Shown here: in pieces, positions 9,901 to 20,763 of the stretch
Layout of the letters: the number at the start of each line of letters is the position of its first letter
Numbering within the stretch: the stretch's first letter is position 1
NCBI GenBank assembly: GCA_012519925.1
Contig: JAAYPF010000019.1
Span: 1-64,000, forward strand
Length of the DNA: 64,000 nt
Direction of reading: 5' to 3'
Origin: Clostridiaceae bacterium
Lineage (GTDB): Bacteria > Bacillota > Clostridia > Acetivibrionales > Acetivibrionaceae
The notes under the pieces: generated by a model
What the model was told of the DNA's origin: nothing
Seen by the model: only the letters and a program-made list of their open reading frames with translations
The model's database searches: none
Made by a program: the position numbers and the translations under genes

Positions 9901-10258
9901 TTAATGGCTCCTCCTTATAATCGAAATTATTCCATTAACCCATTTGTTAAAATAGTCTAATCAATATTCAAGTTGTAAAGACCATCATGGAAGCATATAA
10001 GCATCTAAACATATCGATTACATAGTTCTTCTCTAAATCTTTGTTTGTTAAACAATTTCCCAAATACTAGTGAACGGATTATTTTTTTAAATAACTTTAA
10101 TATTACGGAATGACTGTTATAAATTTTAGAAATAATGCTTAAATTAATTGAAACTTATTTATTTTATAATATAATAAACTATAGTGAAAATACTGTTTAA
10201 AAATATTGTTCACATCATTATGTTTATACAAAACACTAATTTTTATAGGAGGTTTATC

Positions 10259-11035
10259 ATGGAATACAATATCGATATAGGAGTTTTTGGTGGTTCAGGT
10301 TTTTACTCATTTTTGGAAAACGTGGAAGAAATCGACTTAGACACACCTTATGGAAAACCTAGTGACAAAATTGCTATTACAACCTATGAAAGAAAGAAAA
10401 TTGCATTTTTACCGCGTCATGGCAAAAAACACCACCTTCCACCCCATATGATAAATTATAGAGCAAATTTATACGCTATGAAACAGCTTGGAGTCAAAAA
10501 AATTCTTGCCCCCACTGCCTCCGGAAGTCTTCAAGCAGAAATTAAACCCGGTGATTTTGTCATATGCGATCAGTTTGTTGACAGAACTTCAGGTCGCAAA
10601 GATACATTTTTTGACGGACCGGAGACCAAACATCCAAGTCCCGCTTACCCTTATTGCCCAGAACTTAGAAAATTGGCTATTCAAGCAGGAAAAGACTTAG
10701 GCATTACAATTCATGAACAAGGAACGGTAGTCGTAATACAAGGACCCCGTTTTTCCACAATTGCAGAAAGCCGATGGTTTAACAAAATGGGTTGGGACGT
10801 AATAAATATGACTCAATACCCGGAATGCTATTTAGCTAGAGAATTGGGGATTTGCTATGCAAATATCGCTTTAATTACCGATTATGATGCAGGTTTAGAG
10901 GGTCGTGATGACATTGCTCCTGTTTCTGAAGAGGAAGTATTAAAAGTATTTGCCGACAATAATGAAAAAGTTAAGAAGCTTCTGTTTGAAATAATTAAGA
11001 GAATAGATCTTTCAAATGACAACTGTAAATGTTAA
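10259..11035 (+). CDS. mtnP: S-methyl-5'-thioadenosine phosphorylase
   Basis: IGVFGGSGFYSFLE, LPRHGKKHHLPPHMINYRAN, IQGPRFST; AGGAGG Shine-Dalgarno before 10259. Confidence 0.93.
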   Translation: MEYNIDIGVFGGSGFYSFLENVEEIDLDTPYGKPSDKIAITTYERKKIAFLPRHGKKHHLPPHMINYRANLYAMKQLGVKKILAPTASGSLQAEIKPGDFVICDQFVDRTSGRKDTFFDGPETKHPSPAYPYCPELRKLAIQAGKDLGITIHEQGTVVVIQGPRFSTIAESRWFNKMGWDVINMTQYPECYLARELGICYANIALITDYDAGLEGRDDIAPVSEEEVLKVFADNNEKVKKLLFEIIKRIDLSNDNCKC

Positions 11036-11126
11036 GCTGTGCAAAAGAAATAAGTCGTTTTTTTGAAAGGTCAATTGACCAGTTATTTTTAGCAATCACA
11101 TAAATTTAAACTCAGGAGATAAAAGT

Positions 11127-12161
11127 ATGAGACCTTTGGAATTTTGCAACGGAGTATTAAGACTTATAGATCAAACAAAACTGCCTCTAGAAAACAAAAT
11201 AGTTGAGCTATCAACTTACGAAGAAATAGCTGATGCTATCAAAACAATGATAGTTAGAGGTGCACCTGCCATTGGAGTTACTGCTGTATATGGAATAGTA
11301 GTTGCTGCCAACTCAATTGAAGCCTCCTCAGTGGACGAATTTTTTATTGAGTTAAAAAAAGCATGTGACCTAATTAAAAGTACACGTCCAACAGCAGTAA
11401 ACTTATTCTGGGCAGTTGATAGAGTTTATAACAAAGCACTTTCGAGTAAGGACAAACCCATAGAACATATAAGAAAAACAATCGAAACTGAAGCCCGGCT
11501 TATGGAAAAGGAAGATATTGAGTCTAACAGAGCAATAGGCAAGTTTGGAAATGAATTAATCAAACAAAATTCCACCATACTTACCCATTGCAACGCTGGA
11601 GCATTAGCCACCTGCGACTACGGCACAGCGTTAGGAGTCATTCGTTCGGCTCATGAAGCAGGTAAAAACATCAAAGTCTTCGCCGATGAGACACGTCCAT
11701 ATCTTCAAGGCTCAAGACTTACCGTTTGGGAACTGATGGAAGATAATATACCCGTTACACTCATTTGCGATAATATGGCAGGGCATTTCATGAAGGAAGG
11801 CCTAATAGATTGTGTAATAGTTGGAGCAGACAGAATTGCTTTAAACGGTGATACCGCAAACAAAATCGGAACATACTCGGTAGCAGTACTTGCAAAGGAA
11901 AATAATATTCCCTTCTATGTTGCTGCACCAATTTCCACAATTGATTTTACAATACACTCGGGTGATCAAATCCCCATAGAGGAAAGAAACAGCGATGAAG
12001 TTACTCATATTAAAGGTGAGAGAATCGCACCCGAAGGAATAAAAGTAAGAAACCCTGCTTTCGATGTTACGCCAAACAAATATATCTGTGCAATAATAAC
12101 CGATAAAGGAATCATATATCCACCCTTTGATGAAAATATCATTAAGTATAGGGATGCGTAA
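11127..12161 (+). CDS. mtnA: S-methyl-5-thioribose-1-phosphate isomerase
   Basis: MIVRGAPAIGVTAVYG, LTHCNAGALATCDYGTALGV, DETRPYLQGSRLT. Confidence 0.95.
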   Translation: MRPLEFCNGVLRLIDQTKLPLENKIVELSTYEEIADAIKTMIVRGAPAIGVTAVYGIVVAANSIEASSVDEFFIELKKACDLIKSTRPTAVNLFWAVDRVYNKALSSKDKPIEHIRKTIETEARLMEKEDIESNRAIGKFGNELIKQNSTILTHCNAGALATCDYGTALGVIRSAHEAGKNIKVFADETRPYLQGSRLTVWELMEDNIPVTLICDNMAGHFMKEGLIDCVIVGADRIALNGDTANKIGTYSVAVLAKENNIPFYVAAPISTIDFTIHSGDQIPIEERNSDEVTHIKGERIAPEGIKVRNPAFDVTPNKYICAIITDKGIIYPPFDENIIKYRDA

Positions 12162-12254
12162 AGGTTTATCTCATTGAACACAGATATTTTACTATATTTT
12201 TTTCAATACCAAAAGCAATGTAAAATGTCTAGTACAAAATATATAACTAATACT

Positions 12255-12292
12255 AAAAGCGTGTTGGAGAACTAGCCAACACGCTTTATTAC
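12255..12292 (+). terminator. Hairpin AAAGCGTGTTGG/CCAACACGCTTT
   Basis: 12-bp perfect inverted repeat between mtnA and aroB (convergent). Confidence 0.7.
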
Positions 12293-12350
12293 GCTCCTTA
12301 GAATGAAATGAAAGGAGTAAAAACGAAGGGGTTCCATTACCCCGTAGTCT

Positions 12351-13430
12351 TTATTTAAGATCTGATATTGCTCTTTTAATGAGCACTTCATCGTCTATAG
12401 TACATTGTATTACCTCACCAATTTCCTTTCGCGGAAGTATAAAAGTGAGTTTATTATCCTTCATTTTCTTATCAAAAAACATCTGATGGTATACCTTATC
12501 GACATCTATACCCTCAAGTCGCACCGGAAGTCCAATTTTTTGTAAGGTCCCACGAACCTTCTCTACTATATCCGGTTCAACCATTTCAAGATATTGAGCC
12601 ATTTTGAATGCAGCTATCATTCCTAATGCCACGCATTCACCATGAAGCAGCTCAAAATTCATAACCGTCTCAATTGCGTGTCCTATTGTATGTCCGAAGT
12701 TGAGGTTTGCCCTTAATCCACTTTCCTTTTCATCCTTCTCAACCACATTTCCCTTTATCGAACAGTTTATCTTAGCTAAATACTGCATAACTCCTTCATC
12801 AAATGCGAAGATTTTATTTACATTATAATCGATATATTCAAAAAAATCTAAATCCTGAATAATTCCGTGTTTTACTACCTCTGCAAGCCCTGCTTGAAGT
12901 TCTCTTTTAGGCAGCGTTTTTAGTGTGTTTACGTTTATATATACAAACCTAGGCTGATAAAAGGCACCGATAATATTTTTGCTGTCATTAAAATCTACTC
13001 CAACCTTACCTCCAACACTACTGTCCGATTGAGCTAGTAACGATGTTGGAATCTGAACAAAATTAATTCCTCGTAGAAACGTAGCAGCAGCAAATCCTGT
13101 TATATCACCGACTACGCCACCACCTAGAGCCACAAGGGTCGAGTTTCTATCCAATTTTAAATCTATTAAAAACTCATAGATCTCTTTAATGGTATCAAGA
13201 TTTTTGCTCTTTTCTCCTGCTTGTATGACATATTTATGAATATCACCTTCATAATTGCTTAACGATTGCATACACTCATCAGCTTGGTATTTATCTACAT
13301 TCGTATCGGTTATAACAACAACTTTCCCATTTATTTTTGCATTATTAAAGCTACTTTTAAGATCACTATAATCCGTTGTTATGTATATTGGATAACTTCT
13401 TTCTCTTAAATTTATGTTTAGCTTAATCAC
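12351..13430 (-). CDS. aroB: 3-dehydroquinate synthase
   Basis: GGGVVGDITGFAAATFLRGI, NFGHTIGHAIE. Confidence 0.95.
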   Translation of the reverse strand: MIKLNINLRERSYPIYITTDYSDLKSSFNNAKINGKVVVITDTNVDKYQADECMQSLSNYEGDIHKYVIQAGEKSKNLDTIKEIYEFLIDLKLDRNSTLVALGGGVVGDITGFAAATFLRGINFVQIPTSLLAQSDSSVGGKVGVDFNDSKNIIGAFYQPRFVYINVNTLKTLPKRELQAGLAEVVKHGIIQDLDFFEYIDYNVNKIFAFDEGVMQYLAKINCSIKGNVVEKDEKESGLRANLNFGHTIGHAIETVMNFELLHGECVALGMIAAFKMAQYLEMVEPDIVEKVRGTLQKIGLPVRLEGIDVDKVYHQMFFDKKMKDNKLTFILPRKEIGEVIQCTIDDEVLIKRAISDLK

Positions 13431-13438
13431 CGTCTAGG

Positions 13439-13936
13439 TCACTCCTTAATACTTGCATACTCAGGCAAACTATTCTCATGATCATCAATTACCAACCGCA
13501 ACACTTCAAGCTGCGAATGAAGAAGAGCTTCTGCCTTACTCTTATATACATGCAGCTTCTTCTTTGTATCTTCGTACTCAAACTTTATCTTTATGACTTC
13601 CTGATTAGCATCATTAATTATCTTTTGAGCTTTTATTTCTGCTTCCTTAATTATGTTTTCAGCCTTCATGTATCCATTTTTCTTTATATCTTCGCTCGTT
13701 TGCTGTGCAACAATTAGAGTATTCTGTAAAGATTCTTCAATGTTTTTATAATGTTGTATAGCTTGATTCAAAGTTTCAAGCTTATCCTTAAGGTCTCTAT
13801 TTTCATGTATATAGGCAGTATAATCCTCTATAATTTTATCAAGAACCTCATTTACCATATCTTCACTATATCCGCGTACACTCTTTTTAAAAGTAAGGTT
13901 TTGTAATTCATTGGGAGTGTAATTCATTCCAAACAC
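13439..13936 (-). CDS. divIVA: DivIVA domain protein
   Basis: YTPNELQNLTFKKSVRGYSEDMVNEVLDKI plus coiled coil. Confidence 0.92.
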   Translation of the reverse strand: MFGMNYTPNELQNLTFKKSVRGYSEDMVNEVLDKIIEDYTAYIHENRDLKDKLETLNQAIQHYKNIEESLQNTLIVAQQTSEDIKKNGYMKAENIIKEAEIKAQKIINDANQEVIKIKFEYEDTKKKLHVYKSKAEALLHSQLEVLRLVIDDHENSLPEYASIKE

Positions 13937-13946
13937 CTCTTTTATA

Positions 13947-14738
13947 TTAAATAAATTTCTTTAAATATATACTAATCCTGTCCTTTTTTGTGGTTCTGCC
14001 AACTTCCTTAAGTACAACCCTGCCTTTTCCTCTTATGGTAATCACATCTCCCTCTTTAACTGCTTTTGCAATGCTAGGCGTGATTTCCCAGTTTAGGTTT
14101 ACCTTTTCTGCTTTAATATATTCTTGGGTTTTGCTCCGTGATATGCCAAAACCTACACTTGCAACACAATCAAGTCTCAAAGACGCAACTGTTGTTCGTA
14201 TTTCTTTAACTTTGGGTTCATATGCTGCAAGAGAATCAAGCTCTGCATAATCCACTTCAACTTTTACATTACCAACTTTAACCAAATTGTATTTTATGAA
14301 ATCAGCAACATCATTTAGTACAATAACCAAACAATGTTCATCCTTAATTAGAATATCTCCAATTTTCTCCCTTTTAATTCCTAACCCCATTAAAGAACCA
14401 AGATAATCCCTATGCGAAATATTTCCTCTATGTAGCAGATTTATTTTCAGCACTTTAAAAAGACCGGTTGATTCCGGTGCTTGACTTGTTGGCATATTAC
14501 TAGGGCAGAAAATTACAACAGACCGCTCTGCCCCTTCATAGCCTCCATAAAATAAATAATTATTAATATTGCTTGAATTAAGACTTACCAACACAACATT
14601 TTGCATATGAGGGTCTAAAAAGTCGGTAGTCATCATTTTGTTGGTTTTCTCAGACAAGTACAGCTTATCTAATACTTTTGCAACAATCAACTTATCTTCG
14701 CTCTTTGATACCTTTTTTATTATCTCATCTTTATTCAT
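13947..14738 (-). CDS. ylmH: YlmH-like S4-domain RNA-binding protein
   Basis: C-terminal S4 domain; sepF-yggT-ylmH-divIVA context. Confidence 0.88.
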   Translation of the reverse strand: MNKDEIIKKVSKSEDKLIVAKVLDKLYLSEKTNKMMTTDFLDPHMQNVVLVSLNSSNINNYLFYGGYEGAERSVVIFCPSNMPTSQAPESTGLFKVLKINLLHRGNISHRDYLGSLMGLGIKREKIGDILIKDEHCLVIVLNDVADFIKYNLVKVGNVKVEVDYAELDSLAAYEPKVKEIRTTVASLRLDCVASVGFGISRSKTQEYIKAEKVNLNWEITPSIAKAVKEGDVITIRGKGRVVLKEVGRTTKKDRISIYLKKFI

Positions 14739-14753
14739 GTAATTCTACTCACC

Positions 14754-15035
14754 CTATAAAAGTGCTATGAACACACTATATAAAATCCTTCTTACTAAAT
14801 CAATAAGTAAAAAGGCAATCAAAGGCGATAAATCCAACATAGAATTCCTTCCAAAAGAAGATCTTTCCAGCAACGCTCTTATCGGACTTAGAATAGGCTC
14901 TGTAACCTGGTGTAAAAGTACGACAAAAGGATTGTCTCTAGATATATTAGGAATCCATGATAAAACAGCCCTTATGATCAATGCCCATTTTATCACTTCA
15001 AGCAGTATATTCAATGCTTCAATAAGCGTAACCAT
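14754..15035 (-). CDS. YggT family membrane protein
   Basis: Two-TM YggT pattern 'LLHQVTEPILSPIRALL'. Confidence 0.9.
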   Translation of the reverse strand: MVTLIEALNILLEVIKWALIIRAVLSWIPNISRDNPFVVLLHQVTEPILSPIRALLERSSFGRNSMLDLSPLIAFLLIDLVRRILYSVFIALL

Positions 15036-15047
15036 TTAAGTCCTCCA

Positions 15048-15506
15048 TTACTTTGCCCAAGGGAAGGCCGTCTTATTTGACACCTCTCCTTTAAAATCTC
15101 CCATAATGTCAACATTATACGGAGCAACGATAAATATTTCACTAGAAACTTTTTGAATAGATCCATCAAGAGCATAAACAGAACCACTTAAGAAATCAAT
15201 GATTCGTTGAGCAAGATCCTTTTCCAAGCCCTCAAGATTAATTACTATAGGCTTCTTGTTCTTCAAATGATCGCATATATCCTGAGCATCATTAAAGTTT
15301 TCAGGCTGTACAACAACCACTTTAAATTGTGCTGACGAATGAATGTTAACAACCTTTCCTGGTGATGTCCTTTTGCTAAAAGTCTGAATAAATTGAGGCT
15401 TTTCTTCCTCTTCCTTAACTTCTTCTTCCCTCTCTAAAAATTCATCTTCCTCTTCATCCGTTTCCCATCCAACAAAATTGAGTACCTTATTAAATAATTT
15501 TGACAT
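15048..15506 (-). CDS. sepF: Cell division protein SepF
   Basis: VVVVQPENFNDAQDICDHLKNKKPIVINLEGL...RIIDFLSGSVYALDG; start at MSKLFNKVL behind AGGAGG. Confidence 0.93.
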   Translation of the reverse strand: MSKLFNKVLNFVGWETDEEEDEFLEREEEVKEEEEKPQFIQTFSKRTSPGKVVNIHSSAQFKVVVVQPENFNDAQDICDHLKNKKPIVINLEGLEKDLAQRIIDFLSGSVYALDGSIQKVSSEIFIVAPYNVDIMGDFKGEVSNKTAFPWAK

Positions 15507-15543
15507 ACCAAAATACCTCCTATTTATCTTTTGTATAATGTTC

Positions 15544-16251
15544 CTATAAATACTGACGTTCTCCAAATAACGCAGTACCTATTCTAACCATATTTGCACC
15601 TTCTTCTATAGCTACTTCAAAGTCATTACTCATACCCATAGAAAGATATTCCATATCTATATTATTAATATTTTCCTTTTCAATGTCAATAGACAATTTT
15701 CTCAAACCGGAAAAAACATCTCTTACAACTTCGGGATTTGCGGCAAAAGGCGCCATTGTCATTAGTCCTTTTATCCTTATGTTTTCAAGCCCTACTATCC
15801 GCCTAACCAGCTCTATAGCTTCGTGTCCAGCCACTCCAAATTTGGTTTGCTCACCGGAAATATTGACCTGTACTAGTATGTTAACTTTTTTACCTATTTT
15901 TTTTGCCCTGTCATTTATCTCTGCAGCTAAATTATATCTATCCACCGAATGAATCAATTTGACTTTCTCAATGATATACTTTACTTTATTAGTCTGTAAA
16001 TGTCCAATTAAATGCCAATTACAATCCCTACTAATTATATCGTATTTTTTTGTCAATTCCTGAACCCTATTTTCACCGAGTTCAGTTATTCCCTCATCAA
16101 TTGCTCTAAGAATTTTTTCAGGTTCAACGGTTTTTGATACAGCTACTAGTGTGATATCCTCAGGTTTCCTACCGCTTTTAATTGCGGCCTTCTCAATTTT
16201 CTTTCTGATAATTTCAAGATTTCTTCTAATATAATCGTAACACTCACTCAT
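15544..16251 (-). CDS. YggS family PLP-dependent/homeostasis protein
   Basis: LVAVSKTVEPEKI, GENRVQEL, WHLIGHLQTNKVK, SMGMSNDFEVAIEEGANMVRIGTALFG. Confidence 0.95.
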   Translation of the reverse strand: MSECYDYIRRNLEIIRKKIEKAAIKSGRKPEDITLVAVSKTVEPEKILRAIDEGITELGENRVQELTKKYDIISRDCNWHLIGHLQTNKVKYIIEKVKLIHSVDRYNLAAEINDRAKKIGKKVNILVQVNISGEQTKFGVAGHEAIELVRRIVGLENIRIKGLMTMAPFAANPEVVRDVFSGLRKLSIDIEKENINNIDMEYLSMGMSNDFEVAIEEGANMVRIGTALFGERQYL

Positions 16252-17519
16252 CAGTTTATTGTCTGTCCTTCCTCAATATTAATAGGATTAACTATGTAAC
16301 TTGAATACAAGCTAACACTATAGCCTTTTGTTTCATCTATATTCTTTATAATAGCAAATTCTTCATTTTTTCCAACAACCTCAACCTTTACATATCTTGC
16401 ACGGTTGGCCTTTACCAAGCAAATCTCTGCTGTGTTGCTTTTCATATCAATATTTGCAAGACTTTTCAAAGGCACTTTAAGACCGCTGTATTGATTTTTT
16501 ATCAAGTCGATATTTAGCACTCTCAATGCTGCTGTTTCACTAAGGGCATTACTCACTTTCACGCAGAGTATACTCTCTCCTCCCATATTGTTAGACCTAT
16601 AGAATACATCCCCCGTAATAATTTTGCCAAATTCGTTTAGTTTTATTTTAATAGGGTCATCTACTTTGTATTCTTTCGCTAACTTAGTATCTATACTCAT
16701 AAGTAAAAAATACTCCACATCGGTTATAACCTTTGCAAAAGGCTTGCCTGCTTCCACACCTATTTCCTCAATATCTTTCTGTATTCCTCTTTCTTCAATA
16801 CTTTCAATATCCTTTACCGATAACTCGCTTATGCTGTCTATAGTCAGAAAGTCCTCATATCCATCAATCGCATAAGATACAATTCCAGATTTCGATGATT
16901 TTATATCCTTTGTATTTGAATTTATACTTCTTTGCAATTTGTTTTTTTCATCAATAAGTGATTGGATATAAGCATCCGGAGTACTTAAGCTACCTGCAAT
17001 AGTCGCCTTCTTTTGAATTAATCCATCCACTTGTTTTTTTATTTGCGAAGCCTTTAACAATTCGTTGGAATTACCAAATCTTATTATTTCTTTAAGATTT
17101 TCCTCAATTTCATTCTCAAGCTTCTTTAAATCATCGGAAAACAGTTCTAAATTCTCATTTCTCTTCTTTTGTGCTTCAATAATTTTGAGGTCTATAGCTT
17201 TCAAATCTACAAGCAGTTTTTCCGAAGAACTATTGAGTACAGTAGCTATTCTGTCATTTGCTTTAACCTTTTCACCTTCGTTTATCTCTTTAATGCATTT
17301 TCCTCCTATAGGTGAGTTGAGAAGAATTTCCTCCCTAACAATAATAGCTTGCATATTGACTGAATCCTGTATATCACCCATTCTTACTATATCAGTACTG
17401 ACGTTATTTCCATAAACCCAAAATATTAAAGAAGGGATATATAATAGCAAAAACAAAACTATCAAAATACTGCCAAGCTTTATTCTATTTGTAGCTACCG
17501 ATTTATTGACTTCAGCCAT
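16251..17519 (-). CDS. HlyD-family membrane-fusion-like protein; start at MAEVNKSVAT (ATG 17519)
   Basis: N-terminal TM, lipoyl-like and coiled-coil arrangement; the longer ORF start runs through a repeat element. Confidence 0.75.
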   Translation of the reverse strand: MAEVNKSVATNRIKLGSILIVLFLLLYIPSLIFWVYGNNVSTDIVRMGDIQDSVNMQAIIVREEILLNSPIGGKCIKEINEGEKVKANDRIATVLNSSSEKLLVDLKAIDLKIIEAQKKRNENLELFSDDLKKLENEIEENLKEIIRFGNSNELLKASQIKKQVDGLIQKKATIAGSLSTPDAYIQSLIDEKNKLQRSINSNTKDIKSSKSGIVSYAIDGYEDFLTIDSISELSVKDIESIEERGIQKDIEEIGVEAGKPFAKVITDVEYFLLMSIDTKLAKEYKVDDPIKIKLNEFGKIITGDVFYRSNNMGGESILCVKVSNALSETAALRVLNIDLIKNQYSGLKVPLKSLANIDMKSNTAEICLVKANRARYVKVEVVGKNEEFAIIKNIDETKGYSVSLYSSYIVNPINIEEGQTIN

Positions 17520-17525
17520 ATTAAC

Positions 17526-17632
17526 CCCCTTCACTTTGTCTCTTTCACTCCGTTCCAAGAGACGTACTAGAAAAGTTCCGGGGCATCGAGCCCCTTCACT
17601 TTTGTCTCTTTCACTCCGTTCCAAGAGACGTA
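17526..17632 (-). repeat. Two direct copies (17526-17566, 17591-17632) of a ~42-bp palindromic element separated by GGGGC/GCCCC
   Basis: Near-identical CCCCTTCACTTT(T)GTCTCTTTCACTCCGTTCCAAGAGACGTA; GTCTCTT/AAGAGAC internal arms. Confidence 0.85.
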
Positions 17633-18906
17633 ATCAATTGTCTGTCAAGCATATTTTGAAGAGCTATCATTATTGCAAGCTTCACATGCTCATAGACTAG
17701 TCCTCCCTGCATGTATGCAATATAGGGAGGCTTTATTGGTGCATCCGCACTAAGCTCGATGGAAGAACCTTGAATAAATGCACCTGCTGCCATAATAACC
17801 GGGCTGTCATATCCTGGCATGTCCCAGGGTTCAGGAGTAACATACGAATCAACTGGCGAACCCTTTTGAATCCCCTGACAAAACGCTATAAGACTTTCAG
17901 GGTTGTTAAACTTAACAGCTTGAATAATATCTCCCCGTAAGTCTGTTGTATCTGGGCTAATTTCAAACCCAAGTCTTTTCATAACGGTACTACAAAGTAC
18001 TGCACCTTTTAGGCTTTCAGCTACAACATGCGGTGCCATAAAAAGACCTTGAAACATCAAACGGTTATGCCCTAGAGAAGAACCCACCTCTTTTCCAAGC
18101 CCCGGTGTAGTAAGTCTGTATGCAGCATTATTTACACAAACTTTAGAACCCACAATATACCCTCCGGTTTCCGCAAGCCCTCCTCCGGGGTTTTTTATAA
18201 GTGACCCGGCTGTCAAATCCGCTCCAGCTTCTATCGGTTCACGCTCTTCAACAAACTCTCCATAGCAGTTGTCAACCATAACTACTAAGTCTTTTTTTAT
18301 ACTCTTTATAAATCTAACAGTCTTTTCTATATCCTCTATTAAAAGCGATTGTCTCCATTCATAGCCTCTTGATCTTTGAATAAGCACCATTCTTGTTCGC
18401 TCATTTATGCTTTTGCCTATTGAATCTAAATCAGGTTTACCATTCTCCAAAAGCTCAACCTGTGAGTATGTAACACCAAATTCTTTTAGAGAGCCTCCAC
18501 CTTCACCTCTTATACCTATTACTTCCTCTAAAGTGTCATAGGGCTTACCGGTTACACAAAGAAGCTCATCACCCGGTCTTAAATTGCCATACAAACACAG
18601 AGCCAACGCATGAGTCCCAGATACTATCTGATGTCTAACAAGAGCATCTTCAGCCTTAAAAACATCTTTGTACACATTATCTAAGACATCCCTGCCTTTA
18701 TCATCATAGCCATATCCCGTTGTTCCCGGAAAATGAGTATCACTTAAATTGTTCCTTTGCATTGCTCTTATTACTTTTAACTGATTATACTCCTTTACTG
18801 TATCAATCCTTCGAAATTCTTCCTGTACTTCTTCTTGTGCCCAATTGATACACTTTAGTACATTACTATCTATGTTAAATTCCTTTTCCAACAAGTCTTT
18901 TATCAT
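17611..18906 (-). CDS. Methionine gamma-lyase / aluminium-resistance family PLP protein
   Basis: MVDNCYGEFVEEREPIEAGADLTAGSLIKNPGGGLAETGGYI. Confidence 0.92.
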   Translation of the reverse strand: MIKDLLEKEFNIDSNVLKCINWAQEEVQEEFRRIDTVKEYNQLKVIRAMQRNNLSDTHFPGTTGYGYDDKGRDVLDNVYKDVFKAEDALVRHQIVSGTHALALCLYGNLRPGDELLCVTGKPYDTLEEVIGIRGEGGGSLKEFGVTYSQVELLENGKPDLDSIGKSINERTRMVLIQRSRGYEWRQSLLIEDIEKTVRFIKSIKKDLVVMVDNCYGEFVEEREPIEAGADLTAGSLIKNPGGGLAETGGYIVGSKVCVNNAAYRLTTPGLGKEVGSSLGHNRLMFQGLFMAPHVVAESLKGAVLCSTVMKRLGFEISPDTTDLRGDIIQAVKFNNPESLIAFCQGIQKGSPVDSYVTPEPWDMPGYDSPVIMAAGAFIQGSSIELSADAPIKPPYIAYMQGGLVYEHVKLAIMIALQNMLDRQLITSLGTE

Positions 18907-19041
18907 ATTTACCTTTTCCTCTCACTTTCTGTATCTAACGATGTTTAAAACCAGTATACACAAACACTCTCAGAAACACTATGTAAAATCTGTCATCACT
19001 AACTATTTTATCACATAACTTTTTGAATTCAACCATCTTTC

Positions 19042-20763
19042 TTATGAGTTTCCTTCCAATTTCAGTATCTTCCACTCATAGGGTTTGAATGACTCCTTTA
19101 TTATCCCCTTATCCAATTTGACAATTGTTTCATGTTTAAGATCCAACGCACAAATCTCTTCCCTATCTATGCATCCTGTATATATCTTTCCGCTAGCTTT
19201 AGCATTGGTCGTATTCATAATAACAATTATAAACCCTTTTTGTGTCTTTCTTCCGAAAGTCAATATCCCTTTATCACCTTTTACCTCAAGTGCAATAAAT
19301 TTGCCCTTTCTTAAGGCCTTATGTTCTTTTCTCAAGCCTATTAAAAAACGATATAGTTTTAACAGCTTCATATTCCATTTATCTTTTTCCCAAATCATAG
19401 GATTTCGACAGTCAGGATCTTCTTCACCCTTCATTCCTATTTCATCTCCATAATAAACCATTGGTACACCTACAAAGGTAAATTGAAATACCACAGCAAG
19501 TTCAAAACGTTTTTCACAGCCCCTGCATAGACTCAAAAACCGTGCAGTATCATGGGTACTTATAACATTAACCATACTGTTTAGCACCCCAGCTTTATGT
19601 TTCATTAAGTATCCTCCTAGCCTTTGAACAAAGACCTCAGAATTTATCGATCTGTATGCAAACAAATCATTAACCAAAGACTTTAGTGGATAGTTTATAA
19701 CTGTATCAAACTGATCTCCATTTAACCATGAAGACGCTTCATCAAATATTTCTCCAATAAGCACTATTTCCCTCTTTACAGTTTTTAACTCTCTTCTGAT
19801 ATGCCTTAGAAAATCCCGTTCAACCTCATCGGCAACATCAAATCTCCATCCGTCTATTTCAAATTCGCAGGTCCAATATTTCAAAACATTTGTCAGATAT
19901 TCTACAACTTCCGGATTTGAAGTATTGAGTTTAGGCATACCGCCAAAGAAAGAAAAACATTGATAATTAGGTTTTGGGTAATTTGTGATGGGAAATGAAT
20001 CTATATAAAACCAATCTTTATATAGTGAGTTCTGTCCATTGACAGAAACATCTCGGAAGGCAAAGAAATCCCTTCCCGTGTGATTTAAAACAGCATCAAA
20101 TATAATTTTTATATTTGATGCATGGCATAATTCAATAAACTCTTTCAACTGTGCTTTGTTACCAAATACAGGATCCAATTCATAATAATCACTTATATCA
20201 TATCTATGATAGGATTCAGACTTAAAAACAGGATTGAGATAAATACAGTTAACTCCAAGTGCTTTTATATAATCAAACTCCGATATCAACCCACTGATAT
20301 TTCCTCCATAAAATGCTCCATCTACATTTTCAAAACTACCTTTTCTCTTAAATCTATCAGGAAATATCTGATATATTACGCTATTTTCAAACCATTCCAT
20401 ACCCTTAACAATATCCGTACTGCATATACAAGAATAAGAAAAGTGCCCCCCTGCTGGCCTACACTTGTGAAATCCGCTTTGATTGAACCAAATGGCTTCA
20501 TAGGCATCTTCCAGATAAAACATGTACTTGACCCTTTTAATCCCAGTACAAATTCTAGCTTCATAATAGTCAAACAACTCATCAGAAACCTCTTTATTCA
20601 TTACTATCTTTCCCTTAACGGATGAATCATATTTTTCTTCATAATACAAAACACAAACCAACATTTCATTTTTGCATGTTCTTATTCTTATCAAAAGTTC
20701 AGAGTCATTCAATGGGTATGCATATTCACTATATTGTTTGTGATATATAGCTTCCTTTAACAT
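19042..20763 (-). CDS. GH13 alpha-amylase family (neopullulanase/cyclomaltodextrinase-like)
   Basis: IFDAVLNHTG, GWRFDVADEV, LIGEIFD, STHDTARF. Confidence 0.93.
   Translation of the reverse strand: MLKEAIYHKQYSEYAYPLNDSELLIRIRTCKNEMLVCVLYYEEKYDSSVKGKIVMNKEVSDELFDYYEARICTGIKRVKYMFYLEDAYEAIWFNQSGFHKCRPAGGHFSYSCICSTDIVKGMEWFENSVIYQIFPDRFKRKGSFENVDGAFYGGNISGLISEFDYIKALGVNCIYLNPVFKSESYHRYDISDYYELDPVFGNKAQLKEFIELCHASNIKIIFDAVLNHTGRDFFAFRDVSVNGQNSLYKDWFYIDSFPITNYPKPNYQCFSFFGGMPKLNTSNPEVVEYLTNVLKYWTCEFEIDGWRFDVADEVERDFLRHIRRELKTVKREIVLIGEIFDEASSWLNGDQFDTVINYPLKSLVNDLFAYRSINSEVFVQRLGGYLMKHKAGVLNSMVNVISTHDTARFLSLCRGCEKRFELAVVFQFTFVGVPMVYYGDEIGMKGEEDPDCRNPMIWEKDKWNMKLLKLYRFLIGLRKEHKALRKGKFIALEVKGDKGILTFGRKTQKGFIIVIMNTTNAKASGKIYTGCIDREEICALDLKHETIVKLDKGIIKESFKPYEWKILKLEGNS

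Noticed and set aside
17506-17700. Plus-strand ORF with 'LSLSLRSKRR' repeats, and the N-terminal extension of the HlyD ORF (MERSERDKSEG...)
   Set aside because: Both are translations of the palindromic element; the HlyD start at 17519 has a good Shine-Dalgarno
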